27,500 nucleotides of DNA from contig RPFO01001548.1 of the NCBI GenBank assembly GCA_009746045.1, forward strand, positions 1 through 27,500, written 5' to 3'. The notes beneath the pieces were generated by a model that made no database searches, was not told the origin of the DNA, and worked only from the letters and a program-made list of their open reading frames with translations. The translations under genes and the position numbers were made by a program. Shown here piece after piece: positions 11,668 through 19,419 of the stretch (positions within the stretch are counted from its first letter, which is position 1; each line of letters begins with the position of its first letter). Source of the DNA: Mesostigma viride. Taxonomy: Eukaryota; Streptophyta; Mesostigmatophyceae; Mesostigmatales; Mesostigmataceae.

Positions 11668-11949
11668 CCGGACAAGGGCTTTTCCAGCTGCTGCCGTCGC
11701 GGCATCGGAACCCGATGACCCAGAAGCCGCCGATTTCCTCCGCTCCTTCGCCGACTTTGCTGCATGAACGCCGCGCGCCGCTTGCCCCGACGATGGTGCG
11801 GGGGGAGGGGGCATTTGCTGTGCTGCCGCTGCAGCTTCCGACGGCGCGGAAGGGCCGGCGGCCGCAGGGGGCAACACCGGTGGCGGCGGAGAGCCCGGCG
11901 GCGGGGGCGCCGGCGGAGGGGAAGGCGGGTGGTTGTGCGTACAAGCTCG
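11668..11949 (-). CDS. First mapped exon of large unknown gene: Pro/Ala-rich segment (94 codons)
   Basis: An open stretch bounded by an acceptor at 11950-11951 (TTCTTCTTTGTCGTCTGCGTGTCACAG), with a GCTAAC branch-like motif upstream, and the donor at 11667. Both ends are phase 0 and the length is 282 nt. The product begins with a short Cys/His piece and then an extensin-like run of SPPP and PPPP motifs. Ala/Gln-rich and Lys/Arg/Ser-rich parts follow. It is low-complexity and probably disordered, so function cannot be inferred. No ATG lies upstream in the same frame before the acceptor, so the true first exon is upstream and not identified. Membership in the same gene as 4902-6020 rests only on phase agreement and splice-site quality. 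Confidence 0.45.
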
Positions 11950-13065
11950 CTGTGACACGCAGACGACAAAGAAGAAATCCGCCGAATATGTTAGCAAGCG
12001 GTGCGGTGCAGCACACACATCTGACAAAGCTAATAGGTCAACCCTTAAAATCGTGTCCAACTGCCCGCTATAAAAACCGGGCAATTGTCACTTTCCATGA
12101 TAATGTCCACAAACCAACCTAATAGTTAGTTATGGTCCATTATAGGACACAAGCACACACATATATTCACCACCTTGGGGGTCATGTCATTGGTCATATT
12201 GCAATGTCATATGGGTGCCAAATATAGCACCCCCTGACAGAAAGGAAGCTAGTAAAGGGCTCATGAACACCAAGGTTGCATGTGGAGGAGCAGGGACCCA
12301 GCTGCAAGCTCTAACAATAAATGCCCACTACAAATATCGGACAGTTTGGTTGGTGACACCTGCTAGCATTACAAAGCTAAATTCTCATCCCGTAGCAACA
12401 AAAATGTAATGTCCGCTGTAAATATCACTCAAAACGGCTAAAGGGTTAAAACGAAGTTGTAGTTGTTTTGCGGCATCAAGTTTCAAAGTACGTACTGAGA
12501 TACCCTTCGCGTTCAAGCTTGGCATCAAGTAGGATACGATCCTGGAACCAGTAAGGGGGCTTCGCTTGCTGCGGCAGATGTAACGATCCATTGTGATCTG
12601 CGCGCAAAACATACACAAACGAACAACCCTCATAGGTTGAGCAATCCACAAAATCATGCCATTACTGTAACAACATGGGCAAAGCATACACAAACGAACA
12701 ACCATCATAGATTGAGCTAGCAATCCACAACATTATGCCATTACTGTAACAACATGGGCAAAGCATACACAAACGAACAACCATCATAGATTGAGCTAGC
12801 AATCCACAACATCATGCCATTACTGTAACAACATGGGCAAAGCATACACAAACGAACAACCATCATAGATAGAGCAATCCACAACATCATGCCATTAATG
12901 TAATAACATGGGCAAAACATACACAAACAAATAGCCATGATAGGGCATTAAGAGAATAGCCATGATTGGGGCAATAAGAGAATTTTTTTGTTCAATTCAA
13001 TGATCACAATTTATGCACACAGTCGATGCATTCATAAATGAGGCAGGTTCTTCCGAAAATTGGCT
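11950..13065. other. Non-coding interval with tandem repeats
   Basis: AT-richer DNA with no convincing coding stretch on either strand. It should contain the missing 5' exon or promoter of the large minus-strand gene, but I cannot point to it. The 79-bp tandem repeat occupies 12605-12945, and the plastid-derived fragment follows from about 13066. Confidence 0.5.
12605..12945. repeat. 79-bp tandem repeat, about four copies
   Basis: The string ATGCCATTA recurs at about 12656, 12735, 12814 and 12889, giving periods of 79, 79 and 75 bp. Each unit includes ACAACATGGGCAAAGCATAC and ACAAACGAACAACC. Copies differ by a 4-bp CTAG/TAGC insertion in GAGCTAGCAATCC compared with GAGCAATCC. Confidence 0.9.
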
Positions 13066-13528
13066 CCGTCGTAGAGTGTCAACGGCCAACTTGCAAACAC
13101 GCACGTTACATGATATACATCCTAGTCATTATGGTCCTATACAAACGCCAGAAGGGCCTAATACCGGTTTAATTGGATCTTTAGCTACGCATAGTAAAGT
13201 AAATGAATATGTTTTCTTGTCCTTTTTATACATTACAAAAAAATCAAGTAATTAAAAGTGAAATACCTATTTTTATACCTCCAGATCAACAAGATCAATT
13301 TAAATTCGCCCCAGAATATTTATTACTTTCTTGTTACTCTAGTGTTGAAAATAATTATGTTCATGTGCGATATAAACCAGAATTTAGTAGTAAAGCAGAA
13401 GAAGTCGATTATTTGGGGATTTCTCTAACGCAAGCTTCAATAGCTACTTCATTTATTCCCTTGGTGGAACATGATGATGCAAACCGAGCATTAATGGGTT
13501 GTAATATGCAAAGACAAGCAGTTCCATG
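13066..13528 (+). pseudogene. rpoB: Broken plastid-type RNA polymerase beta subunit fragment
   Basis: The translation contains hallmark beta-subunit motifs: DIHPSHYG, then [16 protein letters not shown], then FYTLQK, and finally [20 protein letters not shown]. These correspond to a central conserved part of bacterial and plastid RpoB. The frame changes near 13210 (between NEY and FLSCPFY), about three residues are missing between HPSHYG and PIQTPEG relative to the usual RICPIETPEG, and the match stops abruptly after RQAVP at 13528. There is no start or stop. The AT-rich composition fits organelle DNA. The best reading is a nuclear insertion of plastid DNA (NUPT) that has decayed. A natural split plastid rpoB or assembly chimerism is less likely given the flanking satellite DNA. 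Confidence 0.85.
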
Positions 13529-13765
13529 ACACCAAGGTTGAGACTTACATGCATGGGACAAGAAAAACCTCGTTGCAAGGGTTGAAACAATAACGAAATT
13601 GTATGACCACAGACACATAAAATGTAAGGCTTGCTCAGTATTATTATTTACCCATCAATCAATTTTAAAGGCAAGGAAATGTTGAAATACGGACGACCGT
13701 CCCAAGTTCGCCAGCATTAACAAAAGCATTTCTGTGACAAGAACAGTGGGCGACCATTCCCATTA
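13529..13765. other. Short non-coding interval
   Basis: I see no gene or repeat here. It separates the plastid fragment from the 3' end of the minus-strand gene at 13766. Confidence 0.5.
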
Positions 13766-14551
13766 TTATCTTTTCCTATTTTGTTTCTTCCCCTTCCCGG
13801 ACTCGCATCCATAAGCGACGTCCGCCATCCCCAAACGATGCAAAATTTTGTTGGAGCTCTGCATCTTCTCCAACAGTTCTTGATCCGATTCCTCCTTTGC
13901 ACGACGCGCTTCCTCTGCCTTCGCCTTTGCGGCCTCCACATCTGCATCTATATCCGCCTTCACCACCATCCTGATCAAACGGTCCCGCTCCTCAGGCCTC
14001 GGGAGCGTCGGCAGTCTCACCGGCTCTGCGGCAAGAAGAGCCTCCAAAATATCCTTGTGCAGTCTTTGTGCTTCCACAAATCCTATTCGTCATCAAGGTG
14101 TACGCGCATTCCGCGCCACACCCTGCAAGGAATCCCCCATGGTAACGTTATGCCCATGAGCAAACCCGTACGCGCTGTCCCCCTCTGCCAAAATCTCGAG
14201 TCCCTGCCTGTCGAGGCGCACCAGCTCAACTTTCCGTTCCCCAGTGTGCGTTGCCGTGAAGTGGAGGACCGAGCGTGTCATTCCGGTCTTCCCCATCAAC
14301 ATCTGCAAACTTGCTACGTATGCGATCCCACGAGCGCACACGTCCTCCAACTTCTCGGCAAAAGGTAGATGTGTCTTGCAATACACATCCAATCCCTCCA
14401 GTGGTCTATCACATCTAAGAAATCCACACCCCCCGTATGGATCCTTGGCATGTTGGTACTCGAGGTCGTGCGCTTGTAGGAACTTGTAATGTTCCGCGCA
14501 CAGTCCCTCGACCCTTACGGGCTCCGTACAGATTTTGCATTTCGTTGCCAT
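13766..14551 (-). CDS. Small zinc-motif protein, gene 1 of three; interrupted by two in-frame stops
   Basis: The ATG at 14551 directly follows GCGCAG, like its cluster neighbours. The first 152 codons encode two Cys/His motifs: C-x2-C-x9-C-x2-H near residues 5-20 and C-x4-C-x10-C-x2-H near residues 42-62. A mixed alpha/beta segment follows. Two consecutive TGA codons (14095-14090) then interrupt the frame. The same frame reopens with a helical, Ala/Glu/Lys-rich, coiled-coil-like tail and a basic end (KGKKQNRKR), stopping at 13766. Either the tail is a lost part of a pseudogene, or a 21-nt stretch at 14083-14103, which begins GT, ends AG and keeps the frame, is removed. The Cys/His motifs are probably zinc-binding; the function is unknown. 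Confidence 0.55.
14083..14103 (-). other. 21-nt GT-AG stretch containing two stops (possible ultrashort intron)
   Basis: On the minus strand it reads GTACACC...AATAG. Its removal would delete both TGA codons and keep the frame. Introns this short are known only from a few unusual genomes (chlorarachniophyte nucleomorphs have 18-21 nt introns), so this is a weak proposal. Confidence 0.15.
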
Positions 14552-14777
14552 CTGCGCAATTGCCATGAGTCCCATACAGCAGCCATTGTATAACAGGGGC
14601 AATGAGGACCGTCAGAACCCCCTCTGGCGTCTTTCTCACACAATTCTCAATCTAGTCTTGTTGTGCAATAATTGTTGGTTCAAAGAAGGTCCGTTCAAAG
14701 AAGTTTTATGAGACAAAATAAATTAGTTTCAATTACACGCATCAGATTAATCAAATCATATTTTCTCCCTCTCTTTC

Positions 14778-15349
14778 TTACTGAGCAATTCTGTCCATCC
14801 TGCCCCTCTTTGCCGGCTTCTCATCAATCTCCTCATCAAAATCACACACACGTCTAATCTGCTGTCTAATCTGCTCTACCAACCCCCCCTTGCGCATCAG
14901 GTCTTTCACCTCCCCCTTCAAGAGCGCTGTCACGAGTCGCGCGCACTCATACGCGGACTCCGTGGCCAGGTCCCTTCCCATATCATGCCACACTTTGGCC
15001 GTTGGACAGTCGGGATGGTCTCCCATGTAAGCCCACACATGCCTTGGCGGCTTGTCCTCTCCGCCTATCCCCTCTCCAGGTCGCATCTGTCCCACCTCCT
15101 CTATCACCCACTCTGCATCACGCAGCATGAATCGAGGCTTCTTGTCAACATAGTACAAGACCAAAACCATGTTGTTGGGCCAAGGCTTCCACTTTTTCGT
15201 CACGATGTGACGGTCAATCGTCATCAGCCCGCTCTCGATTTCGGCAAACAACGCCCCCCATACGTCAGAATGCTTGGGACAGAACCACTCGCTTCCGTCG
15301 GCACTCCTTCCCATTGACAATCCGGATGTTCGCATCGAATGGGGTCCAT
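14778..15349 (-). CDS. Small zinc-motif protein, gene 2 of three; one frame break
   Basis: The ATG at 15349 directly follows GCACAG. The first codons give a C-x4-C motif (CEHPDC). A -1 frame change is then needed between about 15330 and 15295 to reach the matching C-x2-H (FCPKH) and the rest of the protein, about 190 residues in all. After the zinc motif come a Trp-rich segment (KWKPWPNNM), a possible beta-strand (VLVLYYVDKK) and a helical, charged C-terminus ending in KRGRMDRIAQ. No long homopolymer marks the break, so this copy may be a genuine pseudogene. It shares the C-x4-C...C-x2-H spacing with the genes at 13766-14551 and 15960-16741. The function is unknown; nucleic-acid or protein binding is possible. 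Confidence 0.55.
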
Positions 15350-15404
15350 CTGTGCACATCGATATTTTTTACACCACCCGCAAACGCACGCATTCAGCAG
15401 GGTC

Positions 15405-15449
15405 AACGGCCGTTGGCCCTGTTAAATTCCACACACCCCAACGGCCGTT
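15405..15449. promoter_or_regulatory. Two palindrome copies upstream of gene at 15349
   Basis: AACGGCCGTT cores occur at 15405-15414 and 15440-15449. The first lies 56 nt upstream of the presumed ATG. Each half-site carries AACGG, the core of MYB/MSA-type sites. A regulatory role is inferred from position and recurrence only. Confidence 0.35.
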
Positions 15450-15543
15450 GGCCTTAGACGCACAAAACTTGACACCATCAGGCGATTTTTTCCAAATGAT
15501 TCTTCTTTATTAAATAAATTTACATTCATCCTAAAATCACATT

Positions 15544-15855
15544 CTAGTCAACATCCTCCCCATCTTTAGTGGGTTGCATTCGACCCCAATTGTCGTTCAT
15601 AAAACTGACCAAAACATGAGCCGGAGTCCCCACATCCTCCTCACGCCTCAATTTACGCAATACACCTTTAGCAATTCCACCATACCCATCAACCTCCGAC
15701 ATCATCATGCCCACGCCATCAAGACGTTCAGCGTGCAATTGCCCGTCCTCTTCGAGAACCAGATCGGGCAGGTCTTCCAGTTCGGCCTCCACAATCTCTA
15801 TCAGGTTTTCCTTTGTAGTCTCCCCCCCTTCCTTTCCTTCTTTTCCGCACTCCAT
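15544..15855 (-). CDS. Small acidic hypothetical protein
   Basis: An open frame of about 103 codons from an ATG at 15855, which follows a GTGCAG acceptor-like motif by 14 nt. The frame is also open from an earlier ATG at 15888. The product is rich in Glu/Asp (EIVEAELEDLPDLVLEEDG) with a short basic patch (LRKLRREED) and an acidic end. There is no Cys/His motif beyond the first residues, and I recognise no family. It lies in the same orientation and spacing as its neighbours, with a palindrome copy at 15935-15944 about 80 nt upstream. It could be a short gene or the remnant of a longer cluster member. Confidence 0.4.
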   Translation of the reverse strand: MECGKEGKEGGETTKENLIEIVEAELEDLPDLVLEEDGQLHAERLDGVGMMMSEVDGYGGIAKGVLRKLRREEDVGTPAHVLVSFMNDNWGRMQPTKDGEDVD

Positions 15856-15934
15856 CCTACACCCTGCCCCTGCACAACCGACGTCCATGGCAAGTTAAGA
15901 AACGGACTCAGCTCACAGGACATTTTGCAAGTCC

Positions 15935-15944
15935 AACGGCCGTT
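15935..15944. promoter_or_regulatory. Palindrome copy upstream of gene at 15855
   Basis: A perfect CCAACGGCCGTTGG between two minus-strand genes, about 80 nt upstream of the presumed ATG at 15855 and just after the stop at 15960. Confidence 0.35.
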
Positions 15945-15959
15945 GGCGACCAAAAACAC

Positions 15960-16741
15960 CTAGTCGCATGCATTCCTTGCTCTCTCCACCAAAGCAGAGG
16001 CCAGGACGACCCTTTCCACGACCTTTTCAATTTCCTCCCCCTCAGCATCAGCAACAACGGTCATGGCAAATCGGGCTTGGCGCTTAACCCCCGATGCCAG
16101 AACGGCAGCCATCTCCACACGAGTTTTTGACACTTCAACAGGTACAGGCAATTCGCCGACCGCAAAAGTAAGCCTTGCGAGGTGCGGGACCCACCAATCA
16201 CCTTCCAAAAATCCGCAACCCCATCCAATCATGAAATACAACAACAGGTCTGCGCCCATGGCGCCTGCGATATCCAAGTCGTCATGCGAAACAATCGCAT
16301 GCACGTCATCCTCCGAGCACAGCATCCATGTAAAAACGGCGTCCCCGAAACCTTGGCAGTAGGCATACGAGTCAAAGTCAGGGTGATTCAACATCCATTC
16401 CCGCGACCTGACCGCCATTCTTTCCAGACTTCCAGCACCGTCCACCTCAAAACTCAGGACAAGAGGTCCTTCACCAGCACTGGACTCGCCATTCACAAAC
16501 AACAAGCCTCCTTTGATCACCTCTTGCATCTCCCCTGACAACTTGGCGTGTCCATCACAAAAAGGCATGCAATCCGTCCCGAATGGAAGCTGGCAATCCC
16601 GGGCGATACACCCCCCTTTTTTGCAAACAAATCCTTCACCCTCCCTGCCATTCCCGTTCGCACGCTGACATGACGCACGCACAAGTCATCCCCTCCTGCT
16701 CTCGCTTCCTGGCACCACGCAACCGTGCATTTGACCGCCAT
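15960..16741 (-). CDS. Small zinc-motif protein, gene 3 of three; frame break at a homopolymer
   Basis: The ATG at 16741 directly follows TCGCAG. Residues 5-24 hold C-x4-C-x10-C-x2-H (CTVAWC...CVRH). After AKKGG the frame must move by -1 at adjacent runs of six A and six G on the coding strand (16611-16622) to continue into a second motif, C-x4-C-x11-C-x2-H (CIARDC...CDGH). The remaining part is a globular domain of about 190 residues ending at TAG 15960. The full product would be about 260 residues. The shift point contains A-AAA-AAG in the phase used by -1 ribosomal frameshifting, but a miscounted homopolymer is simpler. It shares the paired Cys/His layout with the gene at 14551. The function is unknown. 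Confidence 0.6.
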
Positions 16742-16778
16742 CTGCGACCACCAACACCGTTTGATACACATTTCTCAC
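16742..16778 (-). other. Possible 37-nt leader intron
   Basis: On the minus strand it begins GTGAGA and ends GCAG directly before the ATG at 16741. It is nearly identical to the stretch before the gene at 17606. It may be a tiny 5' UTR intron, a trans-splice acceptor region, or simply part of the duplicated leader. Confidence 0.25.
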
Positions 16779-16782
16779 CGTC

Positions 16783-16964
16783 AACGGCCGTTGGCTTGAA
16801 ACAACAAGAATGATTTACTACGCACGAAAATCACACCATTTTCCAGCCTCCAACGGCCGTTGGCGCACGAAAAATGCACGAAAAAAATTATTATGCATTT
16901 ATTGATTACATCCATAGTGCCACGTGGCGAATCACACCCAACTTTCCAGCTGCCAACGGCCGTT
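16783..16964. promoter_or_regulatory. Three palindrome copies between minus-strand genes
   Basis: AACGGCCGTT cores at 16783-16792, 16852-16861 and 16955-16964. The first is about 42 nt upstream of the ATG at 16741. The last two carry flanks of the 46-bp unit (TTTCCAG before, GAAAA after), so they are single dispersed units of that repeat. Confidence 0.4.
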
Positions 16965-16991
16965 GGCGCAAAGAAAATCACACCCAACACT

Positions 16992-17606
16992 TCAGTCGCA
17001 TAATCGATTCGCGTCAGTCACGCACTCGAACTTGTACTCCTGCCCCAACGCGGACATCACCTCACGAACCGCTTTCTCAAACTCGTCAACACCGTCGGGT
17101 CCCCACTCATGCACGTATTCCCTCAACCAGAACATGCAATCTCCAGCAGACACGAACAGCCGGTCGATGATCAGGTCAGTGTGATGCTTGAAGTACTTGC
17201 CGTCCTTCAAGATGACCCATTCGAACCGTCCCACCTCCCCTAAACCCTTAAACCCTTCTCCCCTATCATATGGCCGCGTCATCGGTATCCAACTTTCATT
17301 ACCATCAGCATCGATCGACTGAAAACAAATTGGGCTGGGTATTGATGGATCATAGGGCCTTATAGCACCACACCTCACAAGCACCTCCTCAAATGGCTCT
17401 ACGGTCGGCTTTGGGAGTCCCCGACCCTCGATATTGAAAACAAGAGCCGCGGCCTTCGCGACATCCGGTCTCAAAAGAGACCTTTCACCCTTGGGCTTAA
17501 AATCCAGCTTAATGTCCGGCAGAAGCCTGAGCGCGCTCTTAACCACTCCCAGAAGCCTGTCTTCCAAGTTGATCCACTCGCCCCCCTCCGTCCTGTAGAA
17601 CGTCAT
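16992..17606 (-). CDS. Hypothetical protein, 204 residues, intact
   Basis: An uninterrupted frame from an ATG at 17606, directly after TTGCAG, to a TGA at 16992. The product has a helical N-terminus, a central mixed segment and a C-terminal portion ending in EVMSALGQEYKFEC and a short tail. There are no transmembrane segments or signal peptide, and I recognise no family. The C-terminal 20 or so residues and the downstream non-coding DNA resemble the 3' end of the MYND gene next door (EAMSALGEQY), so the two are related by tandem duplication over at least their 3' parts. The leader resembles that of the gene at 16741. Confidence 0.6.
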   Translation of the reverse strand: MTFYRTEGGEWINLEDRLLGVVKSALRLLPDIKLDFKPKGERSLLRPDVAKAAALVFNIEGRGLPKPTVEPFEEVLVRCGAIRPYDPSIPSPICFQSIDADGNESWIPMTRPYDRGEGFKGLGEVGRFEWVILKDGKYFKHHTDLIIDRLFVSAGDCMFWLREYVHEWGPDGVDEFEKAVREVMSALGQEYKFECVTDANRLCD

Positions 17607-17644
17607 CTGCAACCCACCGACACCGTTTGATATACATTTCTCAC
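17607..17644 (-). other. Possible 38-nt leader intron
   Basis: Begins GTGAGA and ends TTGCAG immediately before the ATG at 17606. It is near-identical to the 37-nt stretch at 16742-16778 and abuts a palindrome copy at 17649-17658. Confidence 0.25.
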
Positions 17645-17648
17645 CGTC

Positions 17649-17860
17649 AACGGCCGTTGGCTTGAAAAAACAACAAGAGTTTTAAGATTTATTACGCGCA
17701 CAAAGCACACACTAGTTTTCAGTCTCCAACGGCCGTTGGCGCACGAAAAATGTTTTATTATGCATTTATTAATTACATCCATGGTGCCACGTGGCAAACC
17801 ACACCCTACTTCCGGGTGCAAAGAAAATCAAACGCTAATTTGCAAGTTCCAACGGCCGTT
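17649..17860. promoter_or_regulatory. Three palindrome copies between minus-strand genes
   Basis: Cores at 17649-17658, 17728-17737 and 17851-17860. The arrangement repeats that at 16783-16964 about 870-895 bp away, showing that gene plus intergenic DNA was duplicated as a block. Confidence 0.4.
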
Positions 17861-17911
17861 GGCGCAAGAAAATCACACCCAAAATGCCTTCAGTCGCAGA
17901 ATCCATTCCCC

Positions 17912-18781
17912 TCACGCAGTCGAACAGGGGTACTGTTCCCCCAGCGCGGACATCGCCTCACAAATCGCCCTTGGGTACGATTTAGTCCCCTCAAAAAACC
18001 TTGAACATTTCACCTTTGAACTTAAAATGCACTTCACCCCCCATCCGAATTACAAGTCCGGCCAAATTGACACCAGACCAGCTGTCTGTAACGTCGCCGT
18101 GCATAGTGCTGAGAGACTTTCTCGCCTCACGATACTTGGTACACCACTTCTTGTGTTCCTCCCAGTCCGCACGCTGGCATTCGGCAGCACAATACCGGAC
18201 GTCTCGACAACCCCCGCACTTGCGGTGGACACCCTCCATCACAGAGCACGCCTGATTCGAGCAACACTTTGGAAGCGAGCCGAGCATCGGCCCTCCCACC
18301 CCCGGGAGAACGATCATCCGTGAAAACGTCAATTTCACGGACTCGGAATTCCCGAATGTAAAATGGAAACCTTCAAACCCCCCCCCTCTACTCTCGCCGA
18401 TACGGTCAATCTCGGCTGCGCCTCACTCGCGTCTGGAAATTTCCCCCACTGGTCTTTCTCCCACTGGTCCCACCCAACCTTTCCGACATACGACACCAGA
18501 AGTCGAAACTCGACGTCTCGATTGAGTGGAACCCGATCCGCCGGCGTGGGCTTGTAGAATCCGCCAGCCAAGGCGAAGTACATGTCCAGCAACTGGAGAT
18601 TAATCTGTCGTCCTACTGAGGCGAACGAGTCATACACGACCAAAACCGCAAACTGGCGACCCAGGCGCTTCTCGTGCTGCCGTACCCATCCGTGGATCTC
18701 GCGAGCCCGGTTAAGTACGTTTGCTGCCACGCAGGCAATCGCAGCGCGGGTCGAAGATTCCAGCTCGCCCGTCTCCGCCAT
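17912..18781 (-). CDS. MYND-type zinc-finger protein with two homopolymer frame breaks
   Basis: The ATG at 18781 lies 7 nt after GGCGCAG. Three stretches join into a protein of about 289 residues if one base is restored at nine C (18378-18386) and one removed from six A (17993-17998). The N-terminal 130 residues are unassigned. The middle holds a MYND finger: C-x4-C, C-x2-C (CGGC), then YCAAECQRADWEEHKKWC, which gives the expected C-x3-C and H-x3-C pairs. MYND fingers bind short Pro-rich peptides in transcriptional co-repressors and occur in SMYD methyltransferases, but no SET domain is visible here. The C-terminal end (EAMSALGEQY) matches the neighbour at 16992. The final codons differ from it by small indels, so this copy could be a pseudogene. 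Confidence 0.6.
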
Positions 18782-18861
18782 CCCTCCCCTGCGCCAATTG
18801 GCACGTGCGTAATACGTAAGTTATATTTTACTCAACCCCCCTTTTGACATTTCTCCATCCC

Positions 18862-18871
18862 AACGGCCGTT
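18862..18871. promoter_or_regulatory. Palindrome copy upstream of the MYND gene
   Basis: A perfect CCAACGGCCGTTGGC followed by GCAAGAAAATCACACCC, i.e. a single 46-bp unit, 81 nt upstream of the ATG at 18781. Confidence 0.4.
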
Positions 18872-19015
18872 GGCGCAAGAAAATCACACCCAAAGTCAAC
18901 GATTGATGACGGCCTCATATAGCAAAATTGAAGATTAAAATTATTGATACATCATCCACAAAACTCCTAATCGAACTAGGTATCCCTCCAATCGGACAAG
19001 AAAAGAGGCTTCTCG

Positions 19016-19407
19016 TCAATTCTGGGCAAAATCGGCCCAACTCCCCACCCTTGCCAAATCCCTGATATAGAAATCAAGTTCCACCTCATTCTCATCCCCG
19101 CAAAAGCGAAGGATTTCGGATCCATCTTCCCATTCGTCCCATTCCCCACTAGCTTTAGCTTTCTGTGTAAATTTTTGTATGACAATTTCGGCCACGATGT
19201 TCTCAACCCCTCTATTCCTGTCCTCCAGAAGCCTTAAAGCCTCAGACGTCACATCAGTAGACGTCTCCCCTCTGTCCAACAGCCACAGCGCCAGTCCAAA
19301 TTCGGCGGCATCCAGAGGAAGACTCTCCAAGTACGACGGCGTCAGCCAATCACGAAAACCGCGATTGGTACGTTCGTTCGAAAAGTAGAGCATGCTCTTC
19401 AATCCCC
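19016..19407 (-). pseudogene. F-box gene, 3' part, cut off by a retrotransposon
   Basis: Encodes the C-terminal part of an F-box-type protein, beginning at WGLKSMLYF and ending at TGA 19016. The segment aligns by eye with the intact paralogue at 26038-26943: WGLKSMLYF corresponds to WGLRSIFWF, and both continue with a Leu-rich helical part (SLPLDAAEFGLALWLLDRG versus GLPLEGGGMACAVLIMGFD). It is separated from its 5' part (21085-21659) by the element at 19420-21084. Phase arithmetic shows the frame is continuous once the element and one copy of the 12-bp target duplication are removed, giving 320 codons. No other lesion is visible. Confidence 0.85.
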
Positions 19408-19419
19408 ATATATACTCAT
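19408..19419. repeat. Target-site duplication, left copy
   Basis: ATATATACTCAT, identical to 21085-21096. Confidence 0.9.

Noticed and set aside
6584-11767. Giant proteins of GQ, DK, RT, LV, LS or CP dipeptide repeats
   Set aside because: All six frames are open because the hexamer lacks stops, and phase-shifting segments prevent a consistent product.
13766-18781. Endogenised giant-virus segment (MYND and F-box families)
   Set aside because: These families are expanded in some giant viruses, but there are no viral hallmark genes and the region has introns and nuclear satellites.
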